Below are positions 35,779 to 45,742 of a DNA stretch of 64,000 bases, in pieces. Each line of letters opens with the position of its first letter. Within the stretch, counting starts at the first letter, position 1. The DNA comes from Bacteroidales bacterium (GTDB taxonomy: Bacteria > Bacteroidota > Bacteroidia > Bacteroidales > UBA932): positions 1 to 64,000 of the forward strand of contig JAFWOY010000001.1 in NCBI GenBank assembly GCA_017509755.1, given 5' to 3'. The notes below the pieces were generated by a model that saw only the letters and a list, made by a program, of their open reading frames with translations, was not told where the DNA came from and ran no database searches. The translations under genes and the position numbers were made by a program.

Positions 35779-37755
35779 TTATTCAGAAAGGATTTCCGAA
35801 AGGAGGGTGTCGGCGTGGGCGTATTCGCGGAGGAGCCACAGGACGTAGCGGATATCGACACAGATGCAGCGGTTCATCGCATCGACGAAATAGGTATCGC
35901 CCGCCAGCGACTCTTTGTTGCCGTCGAAGGCCAGACCGACCAGTTCACCTTTCGCATTGAGGACCGGCGAACCCGAATTGCCGCCTGTAATATCGTTGTC
36001 CGTCAGGAAATTGACTGGCACGCCCGGATGCTTCTCCAGCAACTCGCGAACCTCCGGCTTCAGCGTGAATTCGTAGTCATCCGGATCGTATTTCTCCAGG
36101 ATGCCCGCTGTCGAAGTCTTCGAGGCCAGCGAGACAGCATCGCGCGGCTGGATGGCCCGCACCTTGCCGTACGTGATACGCATCGTGGAATTGGCATCCG
36201 GATACATCAGCTGATGCTTGGCCTGCTTCATCTGATAGACCGCATTCTTGTACTGCCGCTCCAAATCATTCTTGCTCTCCCCCGCCTCGATCTTGTCCCG
36301 CTTCTCATTGAAGCCCGTGATCCGGCAGGAAATCAGCGCATCCCGGATATGCCCGCCTTCAAACACGTCCCGGAGGATGGCATCCACATCGCCGCCGCAG
36401 CGGTCATACACCTGCGTCAGGTACTCACCCCAGTATTCCCGGTGCACATACTTGTAGAACTGCCGGAGCGAATAGCGCAGCAAGTCACGCTCGACACGCA
36501 TGTCCAACGATTTCAATTCTTTCTGCGCCAACGCCGTATCCCCCCGCGACAAGGCATTTGCATAGCGGTGCAGGTTGGTGCCCCGGACCAGCGTTTCCTG
36601 GAAATAGACGATCTGCTGGTTGATGCCGGCCACATCTTCGTATTTCTGGCCCAGGCGATAGATCAAGTCGGAGTTCCCCAGCCATTTCTGCAACTGTTGC
36701 TCCTCCGCCCGCTTGGCCTCAACGACCCCGAAGCGATTGTAGCAATAGATCTCGCCTTCCCGGATTTCCTGGACGTTGCTCAGACCGAAATAGCGGTCGG
36801 CGTATTTCAGCCGGATGTCCGCTTCCTCGTTCATCCATTTGTCGAGAATCTTCATCTGGTCCATCCGGAACTGGGCCTGGATGGGATTCTGGACCTGGAC
36901 GATCTCCTCAACGGCATAGGAAGAAGCAAAGCGGTTGGTCCGGCCGGGATAGCCGATGACCATCGTGAAATCGCCGTCTTTCAAGCCGTTCTGCGCGATC
37001 TTCAGGATCTTTTTCGGATGCAGCGGCACATTTTCAGGCGCATACTCCGCCGGAGAGCCATCGGGTGCCGTATAGATGCGGTAGATGGCGAAATCCCCTT
37101 TGTGCTGCGGCCATTCCCAATTGTCGGTATCTCCGCCGAAAGAAGCGATGCACACGGGCGGCGCCGCCACCAGACGTACGTCGCGATACACTTGGTAGAG
37201 CGCCATATAATACTGATTCCCATTGTAATAGGACGAGCAGATGAGTTCGCCCTGATCCGGATAGAAGGTCGCATACTTGTCCTCCATCAACTTGTACACC
37301 CGGCGCATGGCCATCGGATGATGAGCCACGTCGAGCGAGTCACGCAACCGCATGACTTCACCCGTCACGTCGAAGACTTTCTTGAGGAAATAGATGGCCT
37401 GCCCCTTCACCGGCAACTCGTCGGCCCGGTTCATCGCCCAGAAGCCGTTTTCCAGGTAGTTGTGGTCCAACGAACTGAGTGCGTGGATGTCGCTGTAGGC
37501 ACAATGATGGTTGGTAATCATCAGTCCGTCCGGGGAAATCATACTGCCCGTGCAACTGAAGGCAAGGGCGACAACGGCATCGGAAAGGCTCTCCTTCTCT
37601 TCATCGTAGATCATTTTGCCATCGAGTTTCAAGCCGGTGGCTTTCATCCGTTTTTCAAGCATCCGGTCGATGGTGTTGATCATCCACATGCCTTCGTCGG
37701 CGAAGGAGCTGAAACTGCTCAGGAGAAGGGTGGCTATAAGGAGGATTCTTTTCAT
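35779..37755 (-). CDS. S46-family dipeptidyl-peptidase, DPP7-like
   Basis: The 658 residues have a signal peptide and the S46 signatures: DEGMWMIN at the mature N-terminus, TNHHCAY with the catalytic His (about 85), and GGNSGSPVLN with the nucleophile Ser (about 594). These enzymes remove dipeptides from oligopeptides in the periplasm. The FDGN motif (about 609) has Gly where acidic-specific DPP11 has Arg, as I recall the family, which points to a DPP7-like preference for hydrophobic P1 residues. It is the last gene of the six-gene operon that includes a TonB receptor. Confidence 0.94.
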   Translation of the reverse strand: MKRILLIATLLLSSFSSFADEGMWMINTIDRMLEKRMKATGLKLDGKMIYDEEKESLSDAVVALAFSCTGSMISPDGLMITNHHCAYSDIHALSSLDHNYLENGFWAMNRADELPVKGQAIYFLKKVFDVTGEVMRLRDSLDVAHHPMAMRRVYKLMEDKYATFYPDQGELICSSYYNGNQYYMALYQVYRDVRLVAAPPVCIASFGGDTDNWEWPQHKGDFAIYRIYTAPDGSPAEYAPENVPLHPKKILKIAQNGLKDGDFTMVIGYPGRTNRFASSYAVEEIVQVQNPIQAQFRMDQMKILDKWMNEEADIRLKYADRYFGLSNVQEIREGEIYCYNRFGVVEAKRAEEQQLQKWLGNSDLIYRLGQKYEDVAGINQQIVYFQETLVRGTNLHRYANALSRGDTALAQKELKSLDMRVERDLLRYSLRQFYKYVHREYWGEYLTQVYDRCGGDVDAILRDVFEGGHIRDALISCRITGFNEKRDKIEAGESKNDLERQYKNAVYQMKQAKHQLMYPDANSTMRITYGKVRAIQPRDAVSLASKTSTAGILEKYDPDDYEFTLKPEVRELLEKHPGVPVNFLTDNDITGGNSGSPVLNAKGELVGLAFDGNKESLAGDTYFVDAMNRCICVDIRYVLWLLREYAHADTLLSEILSE

Positions 37756-37779
37756 GGGGTGATTGTTCTGATTGGTTGA

Positions 37780-39222
37780 CTAAAAGGAAAATGAGGCGGT
37801 AAGGCTGGCAGCGTGGCGGAAGCCGTCGAAAGCGGTAGCGGCATCCATCCCATAGTCAGCACCAAGGGTCATCCGCCCATGCGTCCAGGTTACGGTCAGA
37901 CGGCTGCTGATGCTGTCGCCCGTCCAAAAGTTGATCTGTCGCATCAGCGGCTCAGGCAGTTGCCAGTGCGAGATGTCATGCTCTTCTTCATAATTGATGG
38001 TATAGCCCGTCTCAGCCGACAGATGCCAGGCTGGACCGATAGGAATCTCCAACCGTATGGAAGGCGTGACCATCGAGACACGCTGCTCGAAGCGCTTGGG
38101 ATACTCCGTATAGGAATGACGGAACCTGAGGTTCTCGGCGCCGACCGACAGTTTCCAGAAAGACCCGAAGGTATAGCGGAAATACTCCTCGTGATAGGCC
38201 CGGAAGTAGCAGAAAACCGGATCCCCGTACGTGACCCAGATCCGGATCTTGGAATCCGGATCCAGTTCCTGCTGTTGCAAGGGTTTGAAACCCTGCATGG
38301 TACACCAGGAAAATCCAGCATCGATAGTATGACGGTCGCCAATAGAGAGCGACAGGTCATCCCGCCAGAACCAGGCGCGTACCGTACCGTGCTGCAAGTT
38401 GTTGTATCCGGTCTCCGTCTGCCGCTCCTGTTCCCATTTCAACCCGAGATTGTTGTGCAGGGCAACCGGACCCCATTCAAAATCTGTCTGGAAATCGCCG
38501 AACAAACGGTCATCCTCTTTGAGGCGCTTTGTCTCCGCGCTGCCGAAGCCAAAACCCTGGCCAACCCAACAGCCATAGATCGAGAAGAGGACATGCTCCA
38601 CGCTGGATGACTCCTGGGAATACTCCACCTTTTCGGTCCCGCGTTCATAACCGAGGTCAAGACCGGCGCCCATGTGGCCGCCCTGCCAGTGGATACCCGG
38701 AGCCACACGGAAATCCATGCCTGTATTCTTGTTGCGGAGATCCTTGTGTTTGGCCAGTAAAGCGACGTTGTACGACAGGTCGAGACCGGCTGACCAACCG
38801 TTGCCGAGCGGCATGGCCATTCCGGCCTGCATCGCATAGCGCTCGATCGAAATATCGCCCGGAATCGAATCGGCCAGCATGAACGGCGTCTCATAGGGAT
38901 CGATCCAGCCCCGCCAGGTACTCCGTTTCCCCAGTTCATAGCTGTAACCGAAATGCCCGAAAAGATGGACCTTGTCCAGCGTCTGCCGCGAATAAGCATC
39001 CATCGTTCCCCGCAGCATGGACTCCGGCATGAAGATATCCTTCTCCTCGAAATCTCCGTTTTCCCCATGCACCCCCATCAGCACATGGACATACGTACTG
39101 TCCTCCAGGACCAGACGCGCCATGTTGCGCGCTGGCTCCGGTACCGGTACCTGTGCCCGGGCCGGCCAGCCGGCGAGCAGTTGGTATAGCGCGATTCCGA
39201 TGATGATCATAATCTTCTTCAT
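37780..39222 (-). CDS. DUF6850-type outer-membrane beta-barrel protein
   Basis: The 480 residues have a signal peptide (to PARAQ) and a remainder of amphipathic, aromatic-rich strands (GYSYELGKRSTWRGWID, GAGLDLGYERGTE), ending in SLTASFSF with a terminal Phe typical of outer-membrane barrels. The family name is assigned from memory of the usual TonB receptor, DUF4876, DUF6850 gene order. The function is unknown. Gaps to both neighbours are short (4 and 24 bases). Confidence 0.78.
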   Translation of the reverse strand: MKKIMIIIGIALYQLLAGWPARAQVPVPEPARNMARLVLEDSTYVHVLMGVHGENGDFEEKDIFMPESMLRGTMDAYSRQTLDKVHLFGHFGYSYELGKRSTWRGWIDPYETPFMLADSIPGDISIERYAMQAGMAMPLGNGWSAGLDLSYNVALLAKHKDLRNKNTGMDFRVAPGIHWQGGHMGAGLDLGYERGTEKVEYSQESSSVEHVLFSIYGCWVGQGFGFGSAETKRLKEDDRLFGDFQTDFEWGPVALHNNLGLKWEQERQTETGYNNLQHGTVRAWFWRDDLSLSIGDRHTIDAGFSWCTMQGFKPLQQQELDPDSKIRIWVTYGDPVFCYFRAYHEEYFRYTFGSFWKLSVGAENLRFRHSYTEYPKRFEQRVSMVTPSIRLEIPIGPAWHLSAETGYTINYEEEHDISHWQLPEPLMRQINFWTGDSISSRLTVTWTHGRMTLGADYGMDAATAFDGFRHAASLTASFSF

Positions 39223-39226
39223 GGCG

Positions 39227-40393
39227 CTACGGTTTCAAACGGGGTGAAGGGGTGCTGTCGGGCAGGAAGTCAGCATCCGAATTGTTCGTATCCTGGAAGA
39301 CGTCGATACCGCCTTCCGTGAAATCAAGGCGCCGCGTCACGCACAGGCCGGAATAATGGCCCGACCGCATCCACACGTACGAAGCGTCGACCGAGCCGGG
39401 CAGGCGCTTGATGGCGGCCGACGGCGAATCCACACATTCCACGCCGTCGAGAATCCAGTCCTTGTGGATGTGCCAATATTTGGAACCGGAGCTGGTTCCC
39501 GGCTCATAATCTTCCCAGACAGCCGCTTGCGACTGCCAGGCTGCCACGCCCATCTCGGGACGGAACACCACGATGGCGGGGCTGTGAACCGAGAGCGCCC
39601 AGGCATTTCCCTGCCCGGTCATATTGAGCACCATCGGCACAACTCCGGCCGCAATCTCATGCCGCGGTAAGGTCTCCGACCAGCAGCCGAAATGCGCCTT
39701 GTTCAGGTGCAGGCCGGACGTGGCCCGTCCGGCATGGTCAACCGCAGCCTGACAGGCCACGACAGCCGATTCACCCGGCGCAAGGGGATAGGTATGCCCG
39801 TCACCCGGGAACATCCAGTACATCTGGGCGATGGCCAGTTTGTCGCTGCCCGTCCAGGCATTGTTGCCCGTGGTCGAATTGTACGGAAAGATGGCAGCCA
39901 GGCAGAGCGAATCCAAGTAGAGCGTCTGTCCGCCGGGACCGGCATTGTTGTAGAGTTCGATATATGTGTCCTTCGTATAGTTGGCTCCTTCTAGTGTCGA
40001 AGAGCCATGGAAGTAGGCCTCCCGGATGATGAGTGGATTGGGCACCGCCACAAGGAGCGGTATCTCAAGCCGGAGTTCGTCCAGCAGGATGAATTCTTCG
40101 CTGGCACCGTTGACCGCGATGCGCGTGGCCTTGAACCAGGCCGAAGCCACCACATCGTATTTGCCGGGCTGCACGTCGAACGAAACAAGGCCGTCCGCAT
40201 CGGGATGCTCCAGATACGTAAAGTCGGCACTCTTGTTCTGCAGGCGCACTTCCAACTGGGTCAGGTCCACCTCGACATCCGTTTCCTGGAGCCGGAACTG
40301 CACAGTCAGATGCGCGACGGACGGCTCCTCGCGATAGCAGGAAACAACCAGCAGGAGGAGCAGCGCACCCAGGATCAAACTACACTTTTTCAT
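39227..40393 (-). CDS. DUF4876-type surface lipoprotein
   Basis: The 388-residue protein has a lipoprotein signal (LLVVSC) followed by an N-terminal beta-sandwich (about 27-115; FDVQPGKYDVVASAWF, a prealbumin-like pattern) and a larger domain with PLIIREAYFHGSSTLEG and TYIELYNNAG, a lamin-tail-like segment. The order between a TonB receptor and a DUF6850-type barrel supports the DUF4876 assignment. It may replace SusD as the surface ligand-binding partner; that role is inferred. Confidence 0.82.
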   Translation of the reverse strand: MKKCSLILGALLLLLVVSCYREEPSVAHLTVQFRLQETDVEVDLTQLEVRLQNKSADFTYLEHPDADGLVSFDVQPGKYDVVASAWFKATRIAVNGASEEFILLDELRLEIPLLVAVPNPLIIREAYFHGSSTLEGANYTKDTYIELYNNAGPGGQTLYLDSLCLAAIFPYNSTTGNNAWTGSDKLAIAQMYWMFPGDGHTYPLAPGESAVVACQAAVDHAGRATSGLHLNKAHFGCWSETLPRHEIAAGVVPMVLNMTGQGNAWALSVHSPAIVVFRPEMGVAAWQSQAAVWEDYEPGTSSGSKYWHIHKDWILDGVECVDSPSAAIKRLPGSVDASYVWMRSGHYSGLCVTRRLDFTEGGIDVFQDTNNSDADFLPDSTPSPRLKP

Positions 40394-40395
40394 GG

Positions 40396-43266
40396 CTACC
40401 GGAAGGATATTTTGACTTCCGCGCCGAAATACAGCGGCGTGTTGCGGTCGTTCGGGTAATGGGTGACGCTGTTGCGCACGCGTCCCCGGAGATTCAGGAA
40501 ATTGTTGGCATAGAAGGAGACGGTGGCGATGCGGCGGATCTCCTTGGAGAGCCTGAGGTTCAGCATCCCGTAGAACGGATAGGACTGCGGGACATAATAG
40601 GTGTCGGTATTGGTGGTCAGGATCAGGTTGCGATACTGCGGATCACGCCGCATCGTTTCCGTAAAAGGATAGAGGGCGCCCTGGCGGTCCATGATATAAA
40701 GCGGATCGATGCACCAGGTTCCTGCCTCGGCATCGAAATAGGCCCGGTCCGTCCCTTCAAACTGGCAGATATTCTGTGTGCGTTCGAAAAAGACCAGCTG
40801 CGTGGAAAGCGTCACGACCATGGCCAGGCGCGGAATGTGGGTAATGAAGCGGATATTCGTATTGAAGCGCTCTTTGACCGTCCCGTTCGAGGAAGTGGAC
40901 GATCCGCCGTAAAGGCCCACGTACGGGAATGTCCGACCATTGGCCAGCCCCGCATAAAGCCGCTGCGTGACAGCTGTGCTGTGTGTCGCGACATGCATGT
41001 AAGCACCACTGACGTTGATGGATGTACCGAGCGACGGGATCTTGGCCACATCCAGGGTAAATTCCACACCCCATTTGTCGGCCGCAACCCCGTTCACCGG
41101 CCGGGAAAGGGCCATGAAGGTCGTGTCGGTGACGGACGGCAACTTCTTTCCATCGGCCCGGACTTCCCCGACCAACCAGCCAATCTGGGCACCCGAAGGC
41201 AGCACGACCTGGGTCGGAACCCCGTTCTGCCAGGTGTAGCCATAGCGGGAAAAAGTCATCGGTACATATTCCGTGACAAACCCGTAACCGTCGGTCATCT
41301 TTTCATTGAACCACACCAGCGACCCGCCCAGATGGTCCGTTTCGAACTCCAGGCCGGCTTCCACGTTGCGGCTCTGCTGGGGTCGGAGCACCGGGTTGCC
41401 GGCCTCCGCCCGCTGCGTCGTAATCACAGCCAGGCCGTATTGGTTGGCGTCGAAATCGTTGTAGTAGAATGACACCATATCCTTGAAGGCCGGTTCGGGA
41501 TACAGATAGATCAGCGAAGGCATTTTGAAAGTCCGTCCCCAACCCCCGCGGACAACCAGTTCGCGCAAACCGGATGGACGTTTGACCAGCACGTACCGGC
41601 CATTGAAGCGCGGCTCGATGCCGAAGAATCCCTCCGTGGAGATACCCGAGGCCAGGATGGTATTCACACGTGCGCCGGCTTGCAGTTCCAGTGTCGTGCT
41701 GCCCAGCCCGACCTTGAAATTGTCTTCCAAGTAGCCGGTCAGGGCGTGCAGGAACGGAATATCCCGGTAGGATCGCTCGCGGAAAGCCGAAGCCGAACCC
41801 GGGGAAGGCGGCATCGTGGCATCGAAGACCTTGCCCCGGCCGATATTGCCCTGGCTCTTCCATTCGAATCCGGCCAGGACTTTGTTGGTGACCGCCCCAT
41901 ACTGGCCCATCTGGTGGGCGGTGACCTTCGCCTGGGCATCGACCGGCCGGCCGAAGACCTGCACGTCAGAGTAATACTGCGCCGGTGTGAAGAAAGCCTC
42001 GTTTTCCCCGTCATACATCGCGGTGGATGTCGGCGTGCGGCCGGCGGAACCCTGATACGTCCGATTGCGGGAAAACTGGTCGGTCAGACTGCCGGCCAGA
42101 AGGTATTCCACATTGGTAATCCAGGGCTTGTTCAAGATCCAACGGCCGCTCACGTTGAGCCGCAAACCACGGTCCCGTTCCTGTTTCAACTCGTCAAGCA
42201 GCAGGTCGGGATCGCTCGCATTGGTGGCGTTCGACCAGTTCGCACGAAGTTTGACATTGACCGTCAGCTTCTTGTCGAAATTCCCCGACCAGCCGGTCTG
42301 GAAATTGAAACGGTTGTAGGCAGAAGCAGGCGTCCGGACATCGTTCTTTGCGTGCGCGTAATCGGCGTCGAAATTCATGACACCCGCTTTCTCGCCGAGC
42401 GAAAAGCCCTTGCCGAAGGAAACTTGTTTGAGCTGCGGATCGGCCTTGAGCCGGACTTCCCAGGGCGTTACGCCCGCTTTGGTCTTGACGACCACAGCAC
42501 CGGAAGTCAAGTCACCATAGACCACCGACGGGATGCCGCGGATGACTTCCACCGACTCGATATTGTCGGTCGAAACCTGCCGGGCGTCCACGCCGGAGCC
42601 GGCCGTCGCCGCCACATTGCTTTCCCCGCCGCCCATGGCCGTACTTGTGGACAGCATCTGCATGTTGGCATCGTTCGAGAAAGACGCACCGTCCACAATC
42701 AGGGCTGTGCCCGCAGCATTGGCTGCGTTATGGCCGATGTCACGGATGGAAAGCGCGCCCACCTGCGTAAGCGAAGGGTTCTCCGTCACGCTGCCGGGCA
42801 GCAGCTGCATCACGTCCGTCAGGCTGGAGGGCTGGATGTGTTCAATGGTCTGCTTGGTGATCTTCGAAGCAGATGTGATCTCGCCACCTTCCTTGGCCGT
42901 AACCACTACGGCATCGAGCGAAAGGCTGGATATGGGAAGTTCCACCCCCAGGTTCAGCACGTCGCCGTTGACGGTGACAGGAACTTTCAGCGTCTCATAG
43001 CCCAGCAGGGCAAATTCAAGTACATGCTTGCCCTGCGGCACGTTCGCAATCTCAAAATGGCCGTCAGCATCGGTAACCGCCCACAAACCCAGTTCCTTGA
43101 TGACGACCGACGCCATCACCACCGGTTCTCCGAGCCCTCGTTCCACCACCAGGCCGGCCACTTTATACCGAGGCCGGGTCTGGCCGGACAACATAGTGAA
43201 ACTGCCTGCCACGAGAATGGCAAGCAGTATCACGCAGCGGACAGCCCGATCGCGTCCGCGCAACAT
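40396..43266 (-). CDS. TonB-dependent receptor of the DUF4876 locus
   Basis: The 956 residues contain a signal sequence, a CarboxypepD_reg-like domain (about 32-115; YKVAGLVVERGLGEPVVMASVVI), a plug domain (about 125-260; TDVMQLLPGSV, STDNIESVEVIRGIPSVVYGDLTSGAVVV) and a full barrel ending in VKISFR. It imports a substrate through the outer membrane using TonB. There is no SusD gene beside it. Its start is one base after the FISUMP lipoprotein gene and its end is two bases before the DUF4876 gene. Confidence 0.94.
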   Translation of the reverse strand: MLRGRDRAVRCVILLAILVAGSFTMLSGQTRPRYKVAGLVVERGLGEPVVMASVVIKELGLWAVTDADGHFEIANVPQGKHVLEFALLGYETLKVPVTVNGDVLNLGVELPISSLSLDAVVVTAKEGGEITSASKITKQTIEHIQPSSLTDVMQLLPGSVTENPSLTQVGALSIRDIGHNAANAAGTALIVDGASFSNDANMQMLSTSTAMGGGESNVAATAGSGVDARQVSTDNIESVEVIRGIPSVVYGDLTSGAVVVKTKAGVTPWEVRLKADPQLKQVSFGKGFSLGEKAGVMNFDADYAHAKNDVRTPASAYNRFNFQTGWSGNFDKKLTVNVKLRANWSNATNASDPDLLLDELKQERDRGLRLNVSGRWILNKPWITNVEYLLAGSLTDQFSRNRTYQGSAGRTPTSTAMYDGENEAFFTPAQYYSDVQVFGRPVDAQAKVTAHQMGQYGAVTNKVLAGFEWKSQGNIGRGKVFDATMPPSPGSASAFRERSYRDIPFLHALTGYLEDNFKVGLGSTTLELQAGARVNTILASGISTEGFFGIEPRFNGRYVLVKRPSGLRELVVRGGWGRTFKMPSLIYLYPEPAFKDMVSFYYNDFDANQYGLAVITTQRAEAGNPVLRPQQSRNVEAGLEFETDHLGGSLVWFNEKMTDGYGFVTEYVPMTFSRYGYTWQNGVPTQVVLPSGAQIGWLVGEVRADGKKLPSVTDTTFMALSRPVNGVAADKWGVEFTLDVAKIPSLGTSINVSGAYMHVATHSTAVTQRLYAGLANGRTFPYVGLYGGSSTSSNGTVKERFNTNIRFITHIPRLAMVVTLSTQLVFFERTQNICQFEGTDRAYFDAEAGTWCIDPLYIMDRQGALYPFTETMRRDPQYRNLILTTNTDTYYVPQSYPFYGMLNLRLSKEIRRIATVSFYANNFLNLRGRVRNSVTHYPNDRNTPLYFGAEVKISFR

Positions 43267-43267
43267 G

Positions 43268-44647
43268 CTAGTTGTTCTTTACGCAACGGACGGAGACACC
43301 GTTGCGGTAGTTGTTGAGAGCTCCGTTGTAAGTTCCATTCCCGATGAACGGCATCAAGGCCATAAACTGGCAGTTCTTGAGCGTACCGTCGTCGTTGAAA
43401 GTGAGATTCTTGCCCGTGTCCACAAGCGTGGATCCCGCAATGTAGCCCGTGTTCATTCCGCCCTGGTAGGACTTGACGGCACCCATCAGCGAGGCCTTGG
43501 CCACCGTCGTATTGCCGATGGAAACGGCACCCCAGGCACCGGCGTTGAAGCCGGAGACATTCAGCAGGGCCACGCTGCCGTTTCCGCCATTCAGGTCGGG
43601 ATCGTAGTACGGGGCGTTCGGATTGGTGTCGTCCTTGTCGTTCGTCTTGCCCACCAAGGCAATGATGTCGGCACGGGTCGGGATATGCCAGCCTTCCGGA
43701 CAGATACCCTGCACGCCTTCGTAATTCCTGCAGTTGTCGCCGGTCAAGTCGCCGGTCTTCAAGCCGAGCGCAGTTTCCGTATTGTACAGATAACCGTTGG
43801 CTTTGATATCGGCCGCGTCGCGGCTGAACTTCACCGAAGCCTTGTCGGGCGTCAGCTCGTTGACCACGATCGGATACCAGATGCCAGCCGTAACGGCATT
43901 CTGGTCGTCGCTCGGTGTCAGGCCTGCCGGAATGTAGCGCAGGTTCTCGGCCATCCACCACTTGCCGTCATTCATCTTGACAGTCTGATAGATTTCGCCG
44001 CCATAGACCAGGAGACCGCCGGCCTGCTTGAACTCATATTTGTTCGTGGTGGAGCCCGCCTGCGAAGAAGCGTTCAGGGTGAAGGTGATGGTACGTCCCT
44101 CAAAGACCGGACAAGCCGGTACTTCGGCAACGACGGTGGCCGAGAAGGAGGTGGTGGCAGGATTGTTGACCTTCACGTCCTGTGCATCCCACGACAGCAA
44201 CCAGGGCGCATTGCCTTCGATGTGCAGGGTGATGGTGCCGCCTTCAGCAGGAAGCATATCCGTTCCTGTCACGACGGGATTCATTTCATAGCTTGTAACC
44301 TCCGCTTCGCCGACAGCGCAGAATTGCTTGATGTTCAGCGTCTGCGAAGCCACTTCGGAACGGCTGGCACAAGTAATCAGCAGGGTGGCTTCCCGGTTGC
44401 TGGAAGTCGTGTTGGGCTGGGCGGTGACGGTGATGTAGCCGTTGCGGGACCCGGCCGTCGGGGAGACGGAATAGAAAGCGTTGTCGGCGGTGACGGTCCA
44501 ATCATTGTTGGCCGTGATGGCTACAGTCTGGCTGCCGCCGTTTTCACTGAATTCGATGCTCGACTTATCCAGCGACAGGACAGGGTCGGGTTCGCAGGAT
44601 GGCAGGATGAACAAGCAGGCTGCCAACAGGAAGAACAGCTTTTTCAT
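43268..44647 (-). CDS. BACON and FISUMP-domain lipoprotein
   Basis: The 459 residues have a lipobox (ILPSC), a BACON domain (about 22-107), a second beta domain (about 115-205) and a C-terminal FISUMP domain (about 210-459) identified by KWWMAENLRYIP, CPEGWHIPTRADI and VSVRCVKNN. FISUMP is a C-type-lectin-related fold found in secreted Bacteroidota and Fibrobacter proteins; its ligand is unknown. It precedes the TonB receptor by one base, indicating co-translation. Confidence 0.87.
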   Translation of the reverse strand: MKKLFFLLAACLFILPSCEPDPVLSLDKSSIEFSENGGSQTVAITANNDWTVTADNAFYSVSPTAGSRNGYITVTAQPNTTSSNREATLLITCASRSEVASQTLNIKQFCAVGEAEVTSYEMNPVVTGTDMLPAEGGTITLHIEGNAPWLLSWDAQDVKVNNPATTSFSATVVAEVPACPVFEGRTITFTLNASSQAGSTTNKYEFKQAGGLLVYGGEIYQTVKMNDGKWWMAENLRYIPAGLTPSDDQNAVTAGIWYPIVVNELTPDKASVKFSRDAADIKANGYLYNTETALGLKTGDLTGDNCRNYEGVQGICPEGWHIPTRADIIALVGKTNDKDDTNPNAPYYDPDLNGGNGSVALLNVSGFNAGAWGAVSIGNTTVAKASLMGAVKSYQGGMNTGYIAGSTLVDTGKNLTFNDDGTLKNCQFMALMPFIGNGTYNGALNNYRNGVSVRCVKNN

Positions 44648-44673
44648 AGTCGTATGTTTTAAATAACTTTCTT

Positions 44674-45294
44674 TCAGGCATCCTGCCCGATGACCAGCGT
44701 AACGGAGGTATCAGGATTGGATTCCAGGGCGAGACGGACAGCGAAGGTACGCTCGCTGCCTGTCGTGTTTTCGGGCACCAGCACCGAAACTTCCGTGCGG
44801 TTGGGACCGGCCGTGCGCGGATCTACGGAAAGGCTGAAGGCGTCCCCGTCGCAGGATGTTTCCGCGACTTTCCAAGACGCATTCGCATTGACATGGAAGC
44901 GGACCGTACCGCCGGAAGCCGGCGTGCGCAGGAACGTCTCCTCGCTGAAAATGAAGGGCCGGCAGGCTTGCGTGATGACGATCTTGGACGACCGGGACAG
45001 GTCGTCCAGCTTCGACGTCAGGGTAATCCGGATGGATTTGGTATAGTTCTCATCATTCGTACCGACCGTAACGTGCAGCGGCGCCGTAAAATCGCCCGAA
45101 GCAGGCGTGAAGGACACGGCCTTATCGTCGCACGAAGCGGTCCAGCTGCCGTTGGTAAAAATCACGGCATCAAAGGAACCGCCGTCCGCACCACAGGTGT
45201 AAGAGGCGATGTCCGGGGTGATGCTCAGGGTCGTCTCCTGGCTGCAGGCAGCCAGGAGGAGCATCCACAGGGCAAAGAGCAAGGTCTTTTTCAT
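44674..45294 (-). CDS. Two-domain BACON lipoprotein
   Basis: The 206-residue protein has a lipoprotein signal (LLLAAC, Cys17) and two BACON-type domains: about 22-112 (GADGGSFDAVIFTNGSW and ending ITQA) and about 113-206 (ASGGTVRFHVNANASW). BACON domains are thought to contact glycans or other surface ligands. It is the first gene of the six-gene operon running to the DPP7-like peptidase and is driven by a leaderless-type promoter. Confidence 0.83.
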   Translation of the reverse strand: MKKTLLFALWMLLLAACSQETTLSITPDIASYTCGADGGSFDAVIFTNGSWTASCDDKAVSFTPASGDFTAPLHVTVGTNDENYTKSIRITLTSKLDDLSRSSKIVITQACRPFIFSEETFLRTPASGGTVRFHVNANASWKVAETSCDGDAFSLSVDPRTAGPNRTEVSVLVPENTTGSERTFAVRLALESNPDTSVTLVIGQDA

Positions 45295-45298
45295 ACTA

Positions 45299-45306
45299 CA
45301 AATATA
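45299..45306 (-). promoter_or_regulatory. Leaderless-type promoter of the DUF4876/DPP7 operon
   Basis: TATATTTG on the minus strand is followed by TAGT and the ATG at 45294, so only four bases separate box and start codon. Confidence 0.6.
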
Positions 45307-45320
45307 TCAGTTTTTTTTCA

Positions 45321-45328
45321 TACCTTCG
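45321..45328 (+). promoter_or_regulatory. Candidate -7 box for the small BACON-like gene
   Basis: TACCTTCG differs from TAnnTTTG at one position and lies 20 bases before the ATG at 45349, divergent from the operon promoter. Confidence 0.35.
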
Positions 45329-45348
45329 CACCGGAAACCAAAAACCGT

Positions 45349-45729
45349 ATGCGAAAAGTCGCCACCATCCTCCTGGCAGCCGGCCTGCTGCTCGTCTTTG
45401 CCGCCCAGTTCACGGCCTGCGAGAAGTATGTCCTGCCGGCCTTGAGCATCGCGCCCGACACGCTGCGGTTCACGGCAGCAGCCGATTCCCAGGCCGTCGT
45501 CGTCACGACCAATGTCATTACCACGCTCTATCCTGAAAACGACGACCACTGGGTGCGCGCCCTTCCCGAATGGCTCGACCAGAGCCATACCGTCATCATC
45601 CGGGTCGGTGAGAATCTATCCTCAGAAAGCCGTACGGCCGTCATTCCGGTCAAGTCGGAAGTCATCGTGCACCAGCTCGTTGTCATCCAGGAAGGGGCCC
45701 CGAAACCCGATCCGGAACCGGAACCCTGA
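45349..45729 (+). CDS. Small single-domain lipoprotein, BACON-like
   Basis: The 126-residue protein begins MRKVATILLAAGLLL, with a lipobox QFTAC (Cys24). The remaining 100 residues form one beta domain (LSIAPDTLRFTAAADSQ, then LVVIQEGA) that resembles BACON, followed by a Pro/Glu-rich end (PKPDPEPEP). An upstream extension of the frame is rejected because it would read through the promoter region. It is probably co-transcribed with the small secreted protein gene 13 bases downstream. The function is unknown. Confidence 0.75.
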   Translation: MRKVATILLAAGLLLVFAAQFTACEKYVLPALSIAPDTLRFTAAADSQAVVVTTNVITTLYPENDDHWVRALPEWLDQSHTVIIRVGENLSSESRTAVIPVKSEVIVHQLVVIQEGAPKPDPEPEP

Positions 45730-45742
45730 AAAACGAAATGAA

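Noticed and set aside
35779-45294. Classical polysaccharide utilisation locus
   Set aside because: No SusD, glycoside hydrolase, lyase or hybrid sensor is present.
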